A stretch of 22,244 bases of DNA from UBA8752 sp002172485. Lineage in GTDB: Bacteria > Bacteroidota > Bacteroidia > Flavobacteriales_D > Sanyastnellaceae. Below are positions 1 to 8,256 of this stretch, piece after piece; the stretch's first letter is position 1, and every line of letters starts with the position of its first letter. Under the pieces are notes generated by a model, which saw only the letters and a program-made list of their open reading frames with translations, was not told the DNA's origin and did no database searches. The stretch spans positions 1 to 22,244 of the forward strand of contig JBELJZ010000027.1 of the NCBI GenBank assembly GCA_042089915.1, in the 5' to 3' direction. The translations under genes and the position numbers were made by a program.

Positions 1-969
1 GGTTGGGAAACGGACGCGCTACTCGACCGCATTGTGGTCCAACACAGCAAGGCCAGCAAGGGTGGCAAGAAATGGAACAAAGGGGCCGGGGTCGGCTTGA
101 ATGGAGCCAAGGACCAGGACAAGGAGTGGCTGGCCGTGAGCCCGTCGGGCGACAAGTTGGCGATGTGTTGGACGGAGTTCGACCATTACGGTAGTGAACT
201 TGAAACGGACAGCACGCGCATCTTGTGCAGCACGTCGGACCGCAAGGCCAAGGATTGGAGCGACCCGGTGCGGGTGAGCGCCATGCAGGGCAACTGTCTC
301 GATGGCGACAGCACCGTGGAGGGTGCAGTGCCCGTGTGGATTGACGAGATGACCTTGGGTGTGGCGTGGGCGTACGGCGAGCACATCCGATGGAACGTGA
401 GCGAGGATGCCGGGGCAAGTTTCCGCCCCTACGAGCAATACATCGCGGACATCATCGGCGGCTGGGACCACATGATTCCGGGCATCGGCCGCGCCAATGG
501 CATGCCGGTCACCGGCGTGGCACGTGAAGGGGTGTACGCGGGACGGGTGTATGTGAATTGGGCCGACCAACGCAACGGACCCGACGACACAGACGTCTGG
601 CTCATCTGGTCGGACGACCAGGGCAAATCGTGGTCCGACCCGGTTCGGGTCAACAACGATCCTCCAGGCAAGCACCAATTCTTCACCTGGATGGCGGTAG
701 ATCCCGTCACGGGCTTCGTGCACATCGTGTTCTATGATCGCCGCATGAGTGAGCGCACTGTTACCCACGTCTACGTGGCGACCTCCACCAATGGCGGGGC
801 GCACTTCGCCAACCGCCGCGTAAGTGAGTCGCCCTTCGTGCCGTCCCCCGAGGGCTTCTTTGGCGACTATAACAACATCAGCGCCTACGGTGGCCGCGTC
901 CGCCCCATCTGGACGCGCAATGAACAGGGCCTTCAGAGCATCTGGACCGCGCTCATCGACGAGCAGTGA
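1..969 (+). CDS. BNR/sialidase-like beta-propeller protein (5' end outside window)
   Basis: The reading frame is open to the left edge of the window, so the first codons seen are internal and the gene starts upstream; a GTG at 34 is only an in-frame internal candidate. At least 322 residues are present. They contain Asp-box-like turns of BNR/sialidase propellers: SDDQGKSW (about 610-633), SEDAGASF (about 400-423) and STNGGAHF (about 787-810). Each precedes or lies in a short beta-type segment, for example the repeated phrase WSDPVRV. Such propellers occur in exo-alpha-sialidases and in many extracellular proteins of unknown substrate; the sequence does not show which. No C-terminal sorting domain follows the propeller: the protein ends in IWTALIDEQ. 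The ddl gene starts 22 bases downstream on the same strand, so the two may share a transcript, although they have no obvious functional link. Confidence 0.75.
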   Translation, partial: GWETDALLDRIVVQHSKASKGGKKWNKGAGVGLNGAKDQDKEWLAVSPSGDKLAMCWTEFDHYGSELETDSTRILCSTSDRKAKDWSDPVRVSAMQGNCLDGDSTVEGAVPVWIDEMTLGVAWAYGEHIRWNVSEDAGASFRPYEQYIADIIGGWDHMIPGIGRANGMPVTGVAREGVYAGRVYVNWADQRNGPDDTDVWLIWSDDQGKSWSDPVRVNNDPPGKHQFFTWMAVDPVTGFVHIVFYDRRMSERTVTHVYVATSTNGGAHFANRRVSESPFVPSPEGFFGDYNNISAYGGRVRPIWTRNEQGLQSIWTALIDEQ

Positions 970-991
970 TGCCGCCGGCTACCTTGGGGGC

Positions 992-2002
992 ATGAGCGAG
1001 GAGGTCAAGCAGATTGCCGTGACGTGCGGCGGGTTCTCCGGAGAAGCTGAGATCAGCCGCAAGAGCGCGGATATGGTGCTCCAGCACATGGACCGCAGCC
1101 GTTTCGCGACCACGCTGGTGCACATCGGCCACGACGGCTGGTTTGCCGAGACGGAGAGTGGCGAGCGCTTCCCGGTCGACAAGGGCGACTTCTCCTTCAC
1201 AGATGCCGCAGGCTTGCGCCATGGCTTTGACGCCGTTTTCGAGATGGTGCATGGCACCCCCGGAGAGGACGGCCGGCTGAGTGCCTACTTTGATTTGTTG
1301 GGTATGCCCTACACCGCTTCACCCCCGCGGACCATGGCGGTGGGGCACCACAAAGCGTGGACGACGGCGTTGCTGGCCCGGTTTGGCTACCCGGTGGCTC
1401 CGTCACTCATTTACCATCGGGATGTACTCGATCGCCTGCATGAAGAACAGGATCGCCTCGTGAATGAGGTTGGGTTGCCGTGCTTCGTCAAGGCCTGCGA
1501 GAGCGGGTCCAGCATTGGGGTGACGCGGGTGGATGCCGTGGAGGGATTCCGGAGGGCGTTTGAGGCCGGATTCGAGGCGAGTGAGGCTGTCATGGTGGAA
1601 GCGTTCCTCGATGGACGCGAATTCACCTGTGGTGTTATCCCTTCCGAGCCCGGAGGAGCGCCCCGCTTCTTGCCAGTCACCGAGATCATCACCGACAACG
1701 CGTTCTTCGATTACGCGGCCAAGTATGAGGGGAAGAGCCGTGAAGTGACGCCGGCGGATTTGGATGCCGCGATGACCCAGCGCATTCAGGAGTTGTCCGT
1801 GCAGGTCTACCGGGACCTCGATTGTCGCGGCATGGCTCGAGTGGATTTCATCAACCACAACGGAGAGCCGCACATCGTGGAGGTCAATACGGTGCCTGGA
1901 TTCTCGGAGATGAGCATCATCCCACAGCAAGCGCGGGAGGTGGGGATGTTCCCAACGGAGTTGATCAGCTTGCTGATCGACGACGCGCTGGCGCGCGGCT
2001 GA
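992..2002 (+). CDS. ddl: D-alanine--D-alanine ligase
   Basis: This is a cytoplasmic ATP-grasp enzyme that joins two D-alanines with ATP to make the dipeptide used for peptidoglycan precursors. The 336-residue product has the expected family order. An N-terminal GGFSGEAEIS loop (13-22) is followed by HGTPGEDG (87-94), the ATP-grasp segment FVKACESGSSIGV (165-177), the metal/ATP region MARVDF (281-286), and EVNTVPGFSEMS (297-308) near the C-terminus. The length is usual for the family. The frame is open further upstream (to 824), but that extension overlaps the preceding gene in another frame and has no family similarity. The ATG at 992 sits just after a G-rich stretch (TTGGGGG) and starts exactly where the fold should. 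The stop codon abuts the stop of the convergent HIT gene. Confidence 0.95.
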   Translation: MSEEVKQIAVTCGGFSGEAEISRKSADMVLQHMDRSRFATTLVHIGHDGWFAETESGERFPVDKGDFSFTDAAGLRHGFDAVFEMVHGTPGEDGRLSAYFDLLGMPYTASPPRTMAVGHHKAWTTALLARFGYPVAPSLIYHRDVLDRLHEEQDRLVNEVGLPCFVKACESGSSIGVTRVDAVEGFRRAFEAGFEASEAVMVEAFLDGREFTCGVIPSEPGGAPRFLPVTEIITDNAFFDYAAKYEGKSREVTPADLDAAMTQRIQELSVQVYRDLDCRGMARVDFINHNGEPHIVEVNTVPGFSEMSIIPQQAREVGMFPTELISLLIDDALARG

Positions 2003-2392
2003 TCAGGCCTGCCGAATCTTGGCGGCGGTGGCGGCCAGGACGTCTTGGCTGACGTCCAACTTGGGCCGCTCGAAGTTGATGTCGGCGACGCCGTTCAACG
2101 GGATGAGGTGGACGTGGGCGTGTGGGACCTCGAGGCCGATGACGGCCACGCCAACGCGTTCGCAGGGAATGGCGCGCTCGAGTTTTAAAGCGACATCGCG
2201 CGCAAAGAGGTTGATGTCGCGCAGCAATTCGTCGGGCAGGTCGAAGTAGCGGTCGACTTCCATCTTGGGGATGACCAACGTGTGGCCTTCGGCGAGGGGC
2301 TGGATGTCGAGGAACGCCAGGAAGCGGTCGTCCTCGGCAATCTTGTGGCAGGGAATTTCGCCGGCCACGATGCGGCTGAAAATGCTGGGCAT
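2003..2392 (-). CDS. HIT family (histidine triad) nucleotide-binding protein
   Basis: This is a 129-residue HIT-fold protein of the HinT-like branch. These are small cytoplasmic dimers that hydrolyse nucleoside phosphoramidates or other nucleotide conjugates. The signature HAHVHLI lies at residues 91-97, preceded by the typical N-terminal start FSRIVAGEIPCHKIAEDD (5-22) and the GHTLVIPK strand (36-43). The length is at the upper end of the family, with a C-terminal tail after the triad. The gene lies 12 bases downstream of greA on the same strand, so the two are probably co-transcribed. The physiological substrate cannot be read from the sequence. The stop codon touches that of ddl on the other strand. 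Confidence 0.93.
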   Translation of the reverse strand: MPSIFSRIVAGEIPCHKIAEDDRFLAFLDIQPLAEGHTLVIPKMEVDRYFDLPDELLRDINLFARDVALKLERAIPCERVGVAVIGLEVPHAHVHLIPLNGVADINFERPKLDVSQDVLAATAAKIRQA

Positions 2393-2404
2393 GGGGTCCG
2401 CCGA

Positions 2405-2881
2405 TCAGCCGCGCTCGATCTTGACGACCTCGAATTGGACGATGCCGCCTGGGGTCTGGATGTCGGTGATTTCGCCGAGCGCCTTGCCGAGTAGGCCTTT
2501 GCCAATCGGAGACTCTACGGAAATCTTTTTCTCCGCGAGGTTGGCCTCGTTTTCGGCAACGAGGGTGTAGGTCATTTCCTTGCCGTTGCCGAGGTGCTTG
2601 ATGGTGACCCGGCTGAGGATGAACGCTTTAGAGGTATCGATCTGGGACTCGTCGATGATGCGCGCGTTGGCGAGGACGGCCTCGGCCTTCGAGATCTTGG
2701 CCTCGAGCATGCCTTGGGCCTCCTTGGCCGCGTCGTATTCGGCGTTCTCGCTGAGGTCGCCCTTGTCGCGGGCCTCGGCGATTTGCTGGGAAATGGCCGG
2801 CCGCTCCACGGTCTTCATGTGGTGCAGCTCGTCCTTGAGCTTCTGGAACCCTTCCGGGGTGTAGTAGGATACGTCCGCCAT
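2405..2881 (-). CDS. greA: Transcription elongation factor GreA
   Basis: GreA enters the secondary channel of RNA polymerase and stimulates cleavage of backtracked RNA to restart stalled elongation. The 158 residues match the normal family length. The N-terminal coiled coil (about 8-75) carries the tip GDLSENAEY at 41-49, with acidic residues D42 and E45 that are essential for cleavage in the family. The C-terminal FKBP-like domain holds SPIGKGLLGKALGE (124-137). There is no clear Shine-Dalgarno sequence before the ATG at 2881, as is common in Bacteroidota. The HIT gene follows after 12 bases. The 5' leader is unusual: a hairpin plus seven U (in RNA) ends about 33 bases before the start codon, so expression may be attenuated. 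Confidence 0.96.
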   Translation of the reverse strand: MADVSYYTPEGFQKLKDELHHMKTVERPAISQQIAEARDKGDLSENAEYDAAKEAQGMLEAKISKAEAVLANARIIDESQIDTSKAFILSRVTIKHLGNGKEMTYTLVAENEANLAEKKISVESPIGKGLLGKALGEITDIQTPGGIVQFEVVKIERG

Positions 2882-2913
2882 GGTGGTTGAATGTTGGGGC
2901 TTGGCACTGGAGC

Positions 2914-2941
2914 CAAAAAAAGAGAGGCCTTACGGTCTCTC
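2914..2941 (-). terminator. Intrinsic terminator-like hairpin with T-run in the greA leader
   Basis: The arms 2922-2929 and 2934-2941 pair over 8 bp with one G-T wobble and a 4-base loop. Read on the minus strand, the hairpin is followed directly by seven T (2921-2915). This is a standard Rho-independent shape. It can end transcripts coming from the large operon that stops at 3010, but it also sits only about 33 bases before the greA start codon, so it may lie inside the greA transcript. Confidence 0.75.
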
Positions 2942-2948
2942 ATTGAGC

Positions 2949-2956
2949 TTAAGATA
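2949..2956 (-). promoter_or_regulatory. Possible -7 element of a greA promoter
   Basis: The minus strand reads TATCTTAA, a partial match to the Bacteroidota -7 consensus TAnnTTTG. I see no good TTTG-type -33 element at the usual distance upstream (the region is G-rich), so this is weak. If it is used, transcription would begin just before the hairpin at 2922-2941. Confidence 0.25.
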
Positions 2957-2973
2957 CGAAAATCAGGGAATTG

Positions 2974-2999
2974 CCCCCCGAAACCGAGGCTTCGGGGGG
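2974..2999 (-). terminator. GC-rich hairpin just after the large operon's last stop codon
   Basis: A perfect 9-bp stem (2974-2982 paired with 2991-2999, CCCCCCGAA with TTCGGGGGG) encloses an 8-base loop. It starts about 10 bases after the stop codon at 3010 on the minus strand. The following sequence is only moderately T-rich. It probably acts as the operon's 3' end structure or a weak terminator in series with the T-tailed hairpin at 2914-2941. Confidence 0.55.
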
Positions 3000-3009
3000 A
3001 TTCCGAGCG

Positions 3010-6000
3010 TTAAAAATTGTCGAGGTCCACGGGCCGCATGACGGCGAACCACTTGACGATTTTTTCGCCGACACCTGGTGCGTCGACATGGATGATGTGG
3101 ACGCCACCAGCGATGGGGACGTTTCGATCGTTTTTGAGGTCCCACTCGAGGTAGGTGAGGGGATCGGCCTTGTCGAAGGTTCGGACGAGGGTACCGCCGA
3201 TGTTGTAGATGCGGACGGTACAGACTTCCGGCAGTCCGGTGATTTTGACGCGGTTGTCGAGCTTGGAGGTCTCGTACTGCGAGTAGGCGTAGTACGGGTT
3301 GGGCACGACGCGCACGTTGTCGAGGGCGTTGGTCAGGGTGGGGTTGTCCCCGGTGACGGTGGCCACATTGGCCGTGGAGAAGCGGTACAACGGGTTGTTG
3401 TTGTTGGGCGTTCCCTCGGTCTCGTCGATGTCGGAGCGGTCGTGCGCGTAGCGGCGGTACTGCTTGGCCACGCGGAGTCGGATGCGCGTCTCGGTGGGGA
3501 TGAGTCCCTGCTCGACGGAGAGCATCTCGAAGTCGGGCTTGACGAAGGCCGATCCGACCCAGGTGCATCCGCGCATGGCCTTGCGGTCATCGTTGGATCC
3601 GCTGTCGGGACCAAACTTGCCGTAGAGGTACTGGCCGCGGTCGTACGCGGGCACACGGGTGTCGTTGTCGTCGGCGTACTGCTGGTTGCGGAAGACGTAG
3701 ATCCAGTGCTGTCCAGCGGCGTAGACGTTGCCGAGTCCGCCGGAGATGCGGGAGGACGGGTTCCAGATCATGTCGTCGCCGTTGTCGGCAGCGGCCCAGG
3801 AGTCTTCACCGAAGGCCATGTTGAGGCGCTCACCGGTTCCGACGTCGATGGCGTATCCGGGGAACCACCCCATGCCGAAGGGCTGCTGCCCGTTGAGGGT
3901 GGCGTTGAAGGGGTCGCCGCCTTCAGCCACGGTGCGACCGTTCTTGTCGACGGAGGCGTGGCGGCGGAGGCCCATCTTCTCCGGAGACCCGAGCGGGGTG
4001 TCCATGTCTTGTGCAAGGTCCTCGTTGGGCTGCATTTCGAAGACGGGGCAACGTGTCCAGAGCGACTTGTCGGAGGTCAGGACGACGTCGACGTTGTTGG
4101 TGCCCGGCACGGCATCGGTGATGGGGCCGAGGTTGCCGTCGAGGCCGTCGATGGTCGGCGCCACGGTCGGGTAGGGTGCGGAAGACCCGTCTTCGAAGGT
4201 GACGTCAGCGGTCCAGGACACGAGCGGGTACGGGGCCCACGTGCCGAAGAGCACGCCCTCCCAGAGCTCGCTTTCGTCGATGGGGTCACCGGGCTTGAAG
4301 TCGTCGAAGACGGCCTCTTCCTCCGGCGTCTGGTCGGGGGTTTCCTGGGCACCGGAGCGGATCCAGTTGAGCTCGTTTCCGAGGCCTTCCCCGTCGGAGA
4401 TGCCAAAGAACCACGGCATTTCGGGATCGGCGAACTCGATGGTGCTCTCGAGGGGCTCGGTGAACTTGCCGTCGTTGCCGTACTCGTACTGCTCCCAGGT
4501 GATGGCCAGACCCCAGTCGAGCAGGAGCTGCTCGTTGCGGATGGAGATGGCATCGGAGGAGGTGCGGACGGCGCCAGCGTCGTTGTCCGGGTCGTCGTCG
4601 CTCAGCCAAGTGAGGTTGGTCAACGTCCAGAAGCACTCGTCGGCATCGTCCTCGGGGTCGAGGTCCTCGTTGCCGAGGGCGAGGGCGAGTTCGAACTCGG
4701 CGTTGGGGACGGAGAGGGGGTCGACGACGCGCACGGCGACGGGACCGGCTCCGGCCTCATACTCGAGCTCGGCGATGAAGTTGTCGGCGAGAATCTTGGC
4801 CTCACTCTCGCGGGTGATGTCGATGACGTGGGTGCCGTTGCCCTTTCCGGAGATGCGGGTCATGGCCACGCCGTCGCCATAGGAGGCAGCTTCAATCGTG
4901 CCCCCAGCCTCGGTCACCGGCGGGTGCGGCTCGGCCGACCAGATGCGGATGGAGCCGGTGCTGCCCTTCCGGGAAGCGAGGTAGGGCACGTCCTGCCCGG
5001 CGCCGGAATTCGGGTTGAACGGTTCGTACTCGTTGTGGCCATAGGCGATGGCCATGAAGTAATACGTCTTGTAGTTGACGAGACGGTTGTCGCCCTGAGC
5101 GAAGGCGTCCTGGGTGACTTGGAAGCTGTGGCGGATGCCGTCATTGGCCCCATTGACCTGAAGCTCCGGCACGGACACTTCCATCATGGGGTCGAACCGG
5201 TAGTTGACGATCAGGTCGATGTCATTGCGGACATCGCACTGCGCGATGAGGCGGGCACGGTCGGGATTGTTCAATTCATCCGGACCCACGGTGTTGTCTT
5301 CCACCTGGTACACGAGGTACCCTTCGAAGACATAGCTGCGGTCGAGGGTGTCCAGTGGCGTGCCATCCGTGCGAAGGCCTGGCGTGCCCGGATCGAAGAC
5401 GACATAGCCCTCCTCGTAGTTGTTGGAGAGGGGATTGTCGTTGGTCAACATCAGGATGACCTCCTTGTCGAGCTCCTGGATGGTCACGTCCGGCGCGTCG
5501 GGACCGGAGACGATCTCGAAGCAGTTGTCGAACAGGGCCTGCGCCTTGTCGTCGGCGATGCGCAGCAGCTCCACCGAGGCGAACGGGTCACCGGCGTCGG
5601 CCCGCGCCCACACCATGCCCACCGTGATGTTGTTGTAGTCGCCCGGTTCCAGTGTGAACGGACCGGCGGACTGCAGGAAGAGGCGGTCGCCCGGCGGGTT
5701 GCCTGCGGTCTGTTCTGTCCAGGGCTCGACCTCCTGGCCGACCGTGCCCCATTGGTAGGGGTCGGTGTCGCCGGGGTACATGTAGTCAGCGGCCACGTCG
5801 AGGTTGGCACCGGAGGAGGCGGTGATGCCGTTTCCGCCATAGGCCATGCGCTGTCCGTTCTTCCAGAAACCGCGCATGTAGTTGTAGTAGTGCACGCTTT
5901 GGCTCGGCTGGCCATCGATGCCACTTGACCAGTTGTAGTACAGGAACTTGCGCATGCCGTAGCGCTCGTTGTCGACCACGCCGTCGCCGTATCCGATGCC

Positions 6001-7209
6001 GATGCCGCGGTACGGAATGCCAAGGCTGTCGACCGCGTCGGTGAAGACTTCGGTCAAGGGATTGTCCACCCCATCGCTGTCCTGGTAGGGACCCTCGAAG
6101 AAGTCGATGCCCATGGCGGGGGGTTGCTCGCCGTAGCCGATGGAGTAGCTGGTGGCTTCGTCAAAAGCATCGCCGTTGTATGCATAACCCAGACCGCGTT
6201 GCACGTCGCAACCGACGTAGTCGTCCACGTGGCCTCCAAGGTCACAGTCGACCCATTGGGAGAAGTAGGTGTTGGTCAGCGTCTGCGTGCCCTGGTTGAT
6301 GAGGACGTAGTTGCAGAACGACATGTTGTTGATCTCGTCGTTGGTGCTGAAGGCGAAGCTTTGCGCCCGGATTTCCATGCCGATGGGCTCGCCAAGGGAC
6401 TCGGTGTGCACGTTGCCCTTGTCGTTGAAGATCCAGTAGTAGGTCTGGTCGCCGTAGAGCGGTACGCGGTCCTCGCGGCGGCGGTTGCCGCAATCGATTT
6501 CCTGGAGGAAGTCGTACCAGGGGTAGTCGCCCAGCGAGGGGTCGTAGTTGCCGTCTCCATCGTAGTCGTAGAAGGGGGCGAGGTAATAGTCTTGGTTGAG
6601 GGCGACGTTGCCGTGGGCGGGGTACTCGAAGAAGTAGGCCGGAATGCTGTATCCGTCCGGGAACTCGACCTCAAGGTCACATGTGGGGTCCGCCGCACAG
6701 TCGAAATACTGGCGGTGGCGGATGGCATCTTGTCGCTCGAGGATGGAGAACTGGTCGTATGCCGAGCAGGTCGCCTCGTCTACTTCGGCCGCGCCGTCAT
6801 TGGTCAGGGGGCCGGGCCAGAAGTCATTGCCGTTGTTGCGGTAGCGGGCTGCGGCGAGCTTGAGCTGCTGGTCCGGGCTGATGCCTGCGAGCCAGAGGGC
6901 GCCGCCATACACGACACTCACGCCAGCCTCTTTGGGGACGAAGTACGAACCCTTGTCAATGTTGCGGTTGTACCACAGGGAGCCGCCGTTTTCGAGCAGC
7001 GCCCGGACGTTGTTCCACTCGAGGTTGCGGAGCGCGGTGGCGGGTGCACATGCCGCGGCCATGCCACGGGGTTGTGCCACCACTGGAGACTGCGGCCCTT
7101 CGGACAGCGCAGAACGTCCTTTGTCGGTGATGGGAGAACCGGGGGCGGCGTCCTGGGCCTGGGCGGCAAGGAGGCCACCCACCATCAGGATGGTGAGCAG
7201 CGCACGCAT
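3010..7209 (-). CDS. Large secreted protein B with FlgD/Por-secretion-like C-terminal domain
   Basis: This is a 1399-residue exported protein of unknown function. A signal peptide is clear (MRALLTILMVGGLLAAQAQ, likely cut after AQA). The N-terminal half has motifs I recognise from large secreted Bacteroidota proteins: WNNVRALLENGGSLW (65-79), GNDFWPGPLTNDGAAEVDE (127-145), a calcium-loop-like DYDGDGNYDPSLGDYP (215-230), FNDKGNVHTES (261-271) and DDYVGCDVQRGLGYAYNGD (329-347). The last 100 residues form an Ig-like FlgD/Por-secretion-type domain with VVPNPYYAYSQYETS, RIYNIGGTLVRTF and the ending RPVDLDNF. From residue 761 on, it is identical to protein A apart from one D/E exchange near the end; before that it is clearly diverged. 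The start lies 4 bases after the PorV-like gene, with AAGG upstream. It is the last gene of the operon. Export through the type IX system is an inference. Confidence 0.85.
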   Translation of the reverse strand: MRALLTILMVGGLLAAQAQDAAPGSPITDKGRSALSEGPQSPVVAQPRGMAAACAPATALRNLEWNNVRALLENGGSLWYNRNIDKGSYFVPKEAGVSVVYGGALWLAGISPDQQLKLAAARYRNNGNDFWPGPLTNDGAAEVDEATCSAYDQFSILERQDAIRHRQYFDCAADPTCDLEVEFPDGYSIPAYFFEYPAHGNVALNQDYYLAPFYDYDGDGNYDPSLGDYPWYDFLQEIDCGNRRREDRVPLYGDQTYYWIFNDKGNVHTESLGEPIGMEIRAQSFAFSTNDEINNMSFCNYVLINQGTQTLTNTYFSQWVDCDLGGHVDDYVGCDVQRGLGYAYNGDAFDEATSYSIGYGEQPPAMGIDFFEGPYQDSDGVDNPLTEVFTDAVDSLGIPYRGIGIGYGDGVVDNERYGMRKFLYYNWSSGIDGQPSQSVHYYNYMRGFWKNGQRMAYGGNGITASSGANLDVAADYMYPGDTDPYQWGTVGQEVEPWTEQTAGNPPGDRLFLQSAGPFTLEPGDYNNITVGMVWARADAGDPFASVELLRIADDKAQALFDNCFEIVSGPDAPDVTIQELDKEVILMLTNDNPLSNNYEEGYVVFDPGTPGLRTDGTPLDTLDRSYVFEGYLVYQVEDNTVGPDELNNPDRARLIAQCDVRNDIDLIVNYRFDPMMEVSVPELQVNGANDGIRHSFQVTQDAFAQGDNRLVNYKTYYFMAIAYGHNEYEPFNPNSGAGQDVPYLASRKGSTGSIRIWSAEPHPPVTEAGGTIEAASYGDGVAMTRISGKGNGTHVIDITRESEAKILADNFIAELEYEAGAGPVAVRVVDPLSVPNAEFELALALGNEDLDPEDDADECFWTLTNLTWLSDDDPDNDAGAVRTSSDAISIRNEQLLLDWGLAITWEQYEYGNDGKFTEPLESTIEFADPEMPWFFGISDGEGLGNELNWIRSGAQETPDQTPEEEAVFDDFKPGDPIDESELWEGVLFGTWAPYPLVSWTADVTFEDGSSAPYPTVAPTIDGLDGNLGPITDAVPGTNNVDVVLTSDKSLWTRCPVFEMQPNEDLAQDMDTPLGSPEKMGLRRHASVDKNGRTVAEGGDPFNATLNGQQPFGMGWFPGYAIDVGTGERLNMAFGEDSWAAADNGDDMIWNPSSRISGGLGNVYAAGQHWIYVFRNQQYADDNDTRVPAYDRGQYLYGKFGPDSGSNDDRKAMRGCTWVGSAFVKPDFEMLSVEQGLIPTETRIRLRVAKQYRRYAHDRSDIDETEGTPNNNNPLYRFSTANVATVTGDNPTLTNALDNVRVVPNPYYAYSQYETSKLDNRVKITGLPEVCTVRIYNIGGTLVRTFDKADPLTYLEWDLKNDRNVPIAGGVHIIHVDAPGVGEKIVKWFAVMRPVDLDNF
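3020..4929 (-). repeat. 1,910-bp direct repeat, copy 1 (3' part of gene B)
   Basis: This segment matches 8267-10176 at a constant offset of 5,247 bases. The sequences part at both ends: before 3020 (one base differs, then the genes' 3' ends diverge) and after 4929 (CTCGGCC here, GGAACCG in the other copy). In the lines I compared, and in the conceptual translations of both strands, I found no difference inside the repeat. It covers codons 761 to about 1396 of protein B. Confidence 0.93.
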
Positions 7210-7213
7210 GGCC

Positions 7214-8254
7214 TTACATGGAGATGTTGAGGCCGATGCTGTGGATGCCGTCGAACGGGTTCGTCGTGCGGTATCCGTAGTGCAGGCCGATGTAGCCTTC
7301 GTCGGAGGTTGGGAAGTTCACGGAGATGCCGGCGCTCGGTCCGGTGATGGCTGTGCGGGTGGTTTCGGCATTGCCGATGCCGTCCTCGTAGAGATAGCCG
7401 GCGCGCACCATGAAGCGGTCGCGGAGGTTGAGCTCGAGGCCACCTGCCACTTGGTCGCGTGTGAAGCTGTTCGAGGTGAACTGGCCCATGCCGGTGAGCG
7501 TCATGCCTTCGCGGCGCATCAGGTCGTAGCCGAAGCCAATGTTGACCAGGGACGGAAGCTCGAACCGTTCGCTGCGCTGCATGATGGTGAGGCCCTCTGC
7601 AGCACCTTGTGGGGTGGCGGTCAGGGTGAGGCCGTCACCGCCGTAGCGCATCGGGGCACCGACGTTGCGGAGGGAGATGCCAAACTTCAGGCGACCGTCG
7701 TCTCCGGCGAGGTAGCGGATGCCGGCATCGAATGCGACCCCGTTGGCGCGCACGTTGCTGATGCTCTCGGAGATCATCCGGACCGTGAGGCCACCGTAGA
7801 TGGAGTTGGAGAAGGCCTTGGCGTAGCTGATGCCGATGTTGGAGAACGTTGGGCGGTATGCACCAATGCCGCCTTCCGGCAGGTCTTCGGTGGTGATCTC
7901 GATGTCGCCGAAGGTCATGCTCGTGACGGTGAGGCCAAGGTGGCCGCCGCCCACCGCCTGCACAAAGCCGGCGGAGTTGAGCTGGATGTCCGTTCCCACG
8001 AGGTACTGTTGGTTGCAGACCGCGAGTTCGGTGCGGTTGACGAAGGCCATGCCGGCGACGTTGGAGAAGCCGGATTCGACGCCGGTCACCAGGGCCGTGT
8101 TGGCGCCGGCCAAACCGGAGCTCAGGGCCCATGGCAGGATCAGCAATTGTCCAGCGCCGGCAGAACCGGAGCGGTCAGGGTTGCCCGCTTGGACCGGGGC
8201 CGCAACAGCGACCGCGAGGAGCAAGGCGAGGGTGGAGGTGAGGATCCGTTGCAT
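7214..8254 (-). CDS. PorV/PorQ family outer-membrane barrel protein
   Basis: This 346-residue outer-membrane protein belongs to the PorV/PorQ (UPF0164-like) group. In type IX secretion, PorV binds cargo C-terminal domains and shuttles them from the translocon to the attachment complex. A signal peptide is visible (MQRILTSTLALLLAVAVAAP, cut near VQA at 23). The mature start AGQLLILPWALSSGLAGANT (34-53) resembles the family opening with LLI, P and GLAGA. Alternating beta-strand segments follow, including FDAGIRYLAGDDGRLKFGIS and LRNVGAPMRYGGDGLTL. The open frame runs upstream to 8815 inside the preceding gene, but the ATG at 8254 begins a proper signal peptide and lies 2 bases after protein A's stop, so it is chosen. 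Genes A and B flank it with gaps of 2 and 4 bases. That arrangement suggests dedicated service to A and B; this is inference, and the canonical PorV could lie elsewhere. Confidence 0.88.
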   Translation of the reverse strand: MQRILTSTLALLLAVAVAAPVQAGNPDRSGSAGAGQLLILPWALSSGLAGANTALVTGVESGFSNVAGMAFVNRTELAVCNQQYLVGTDIQLNSAGFVQAVGGGHLGLTVTSMTFGDIEITTEDLPEGGIGAYRPTFSNIGISYAKAFSNSIYGGLTVRMISESISNVRANGVAFDAGIRYLAGDDGRLKFGISLRNVGAPMRYGGDGLTLTATPQGAAEGLTIMQRSERFELPSLVNIGFGYDLMRREGMTLTGMGQFTSNSFTRDQVAGGLELNLRDRFMVRAGYLYEDGIGNAETTRTAITGPSAGISVNFPTSDEGYIGLHYGYRTTNPFDGIHSIGLNISM

Positions 8255-8256
8255 GA

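Noticed and set aside
824..991. Upstream extension of the ddl frame
   Set aside because: It overlaps the BNR-like gene in another frame and has Ser/Arg/Ala-rich translation; the ligase fold starts at the ATG at 992.
2971..5928. 985-codon open frame on the + strand across gene B
   Set aside because: It is antisense to a gene with clear family motifs and a signal peptide. Its translation is rich in Val, Gly, Asp and Glu with no domain pattern, as expected from the reverse complement of GC-rich codons.
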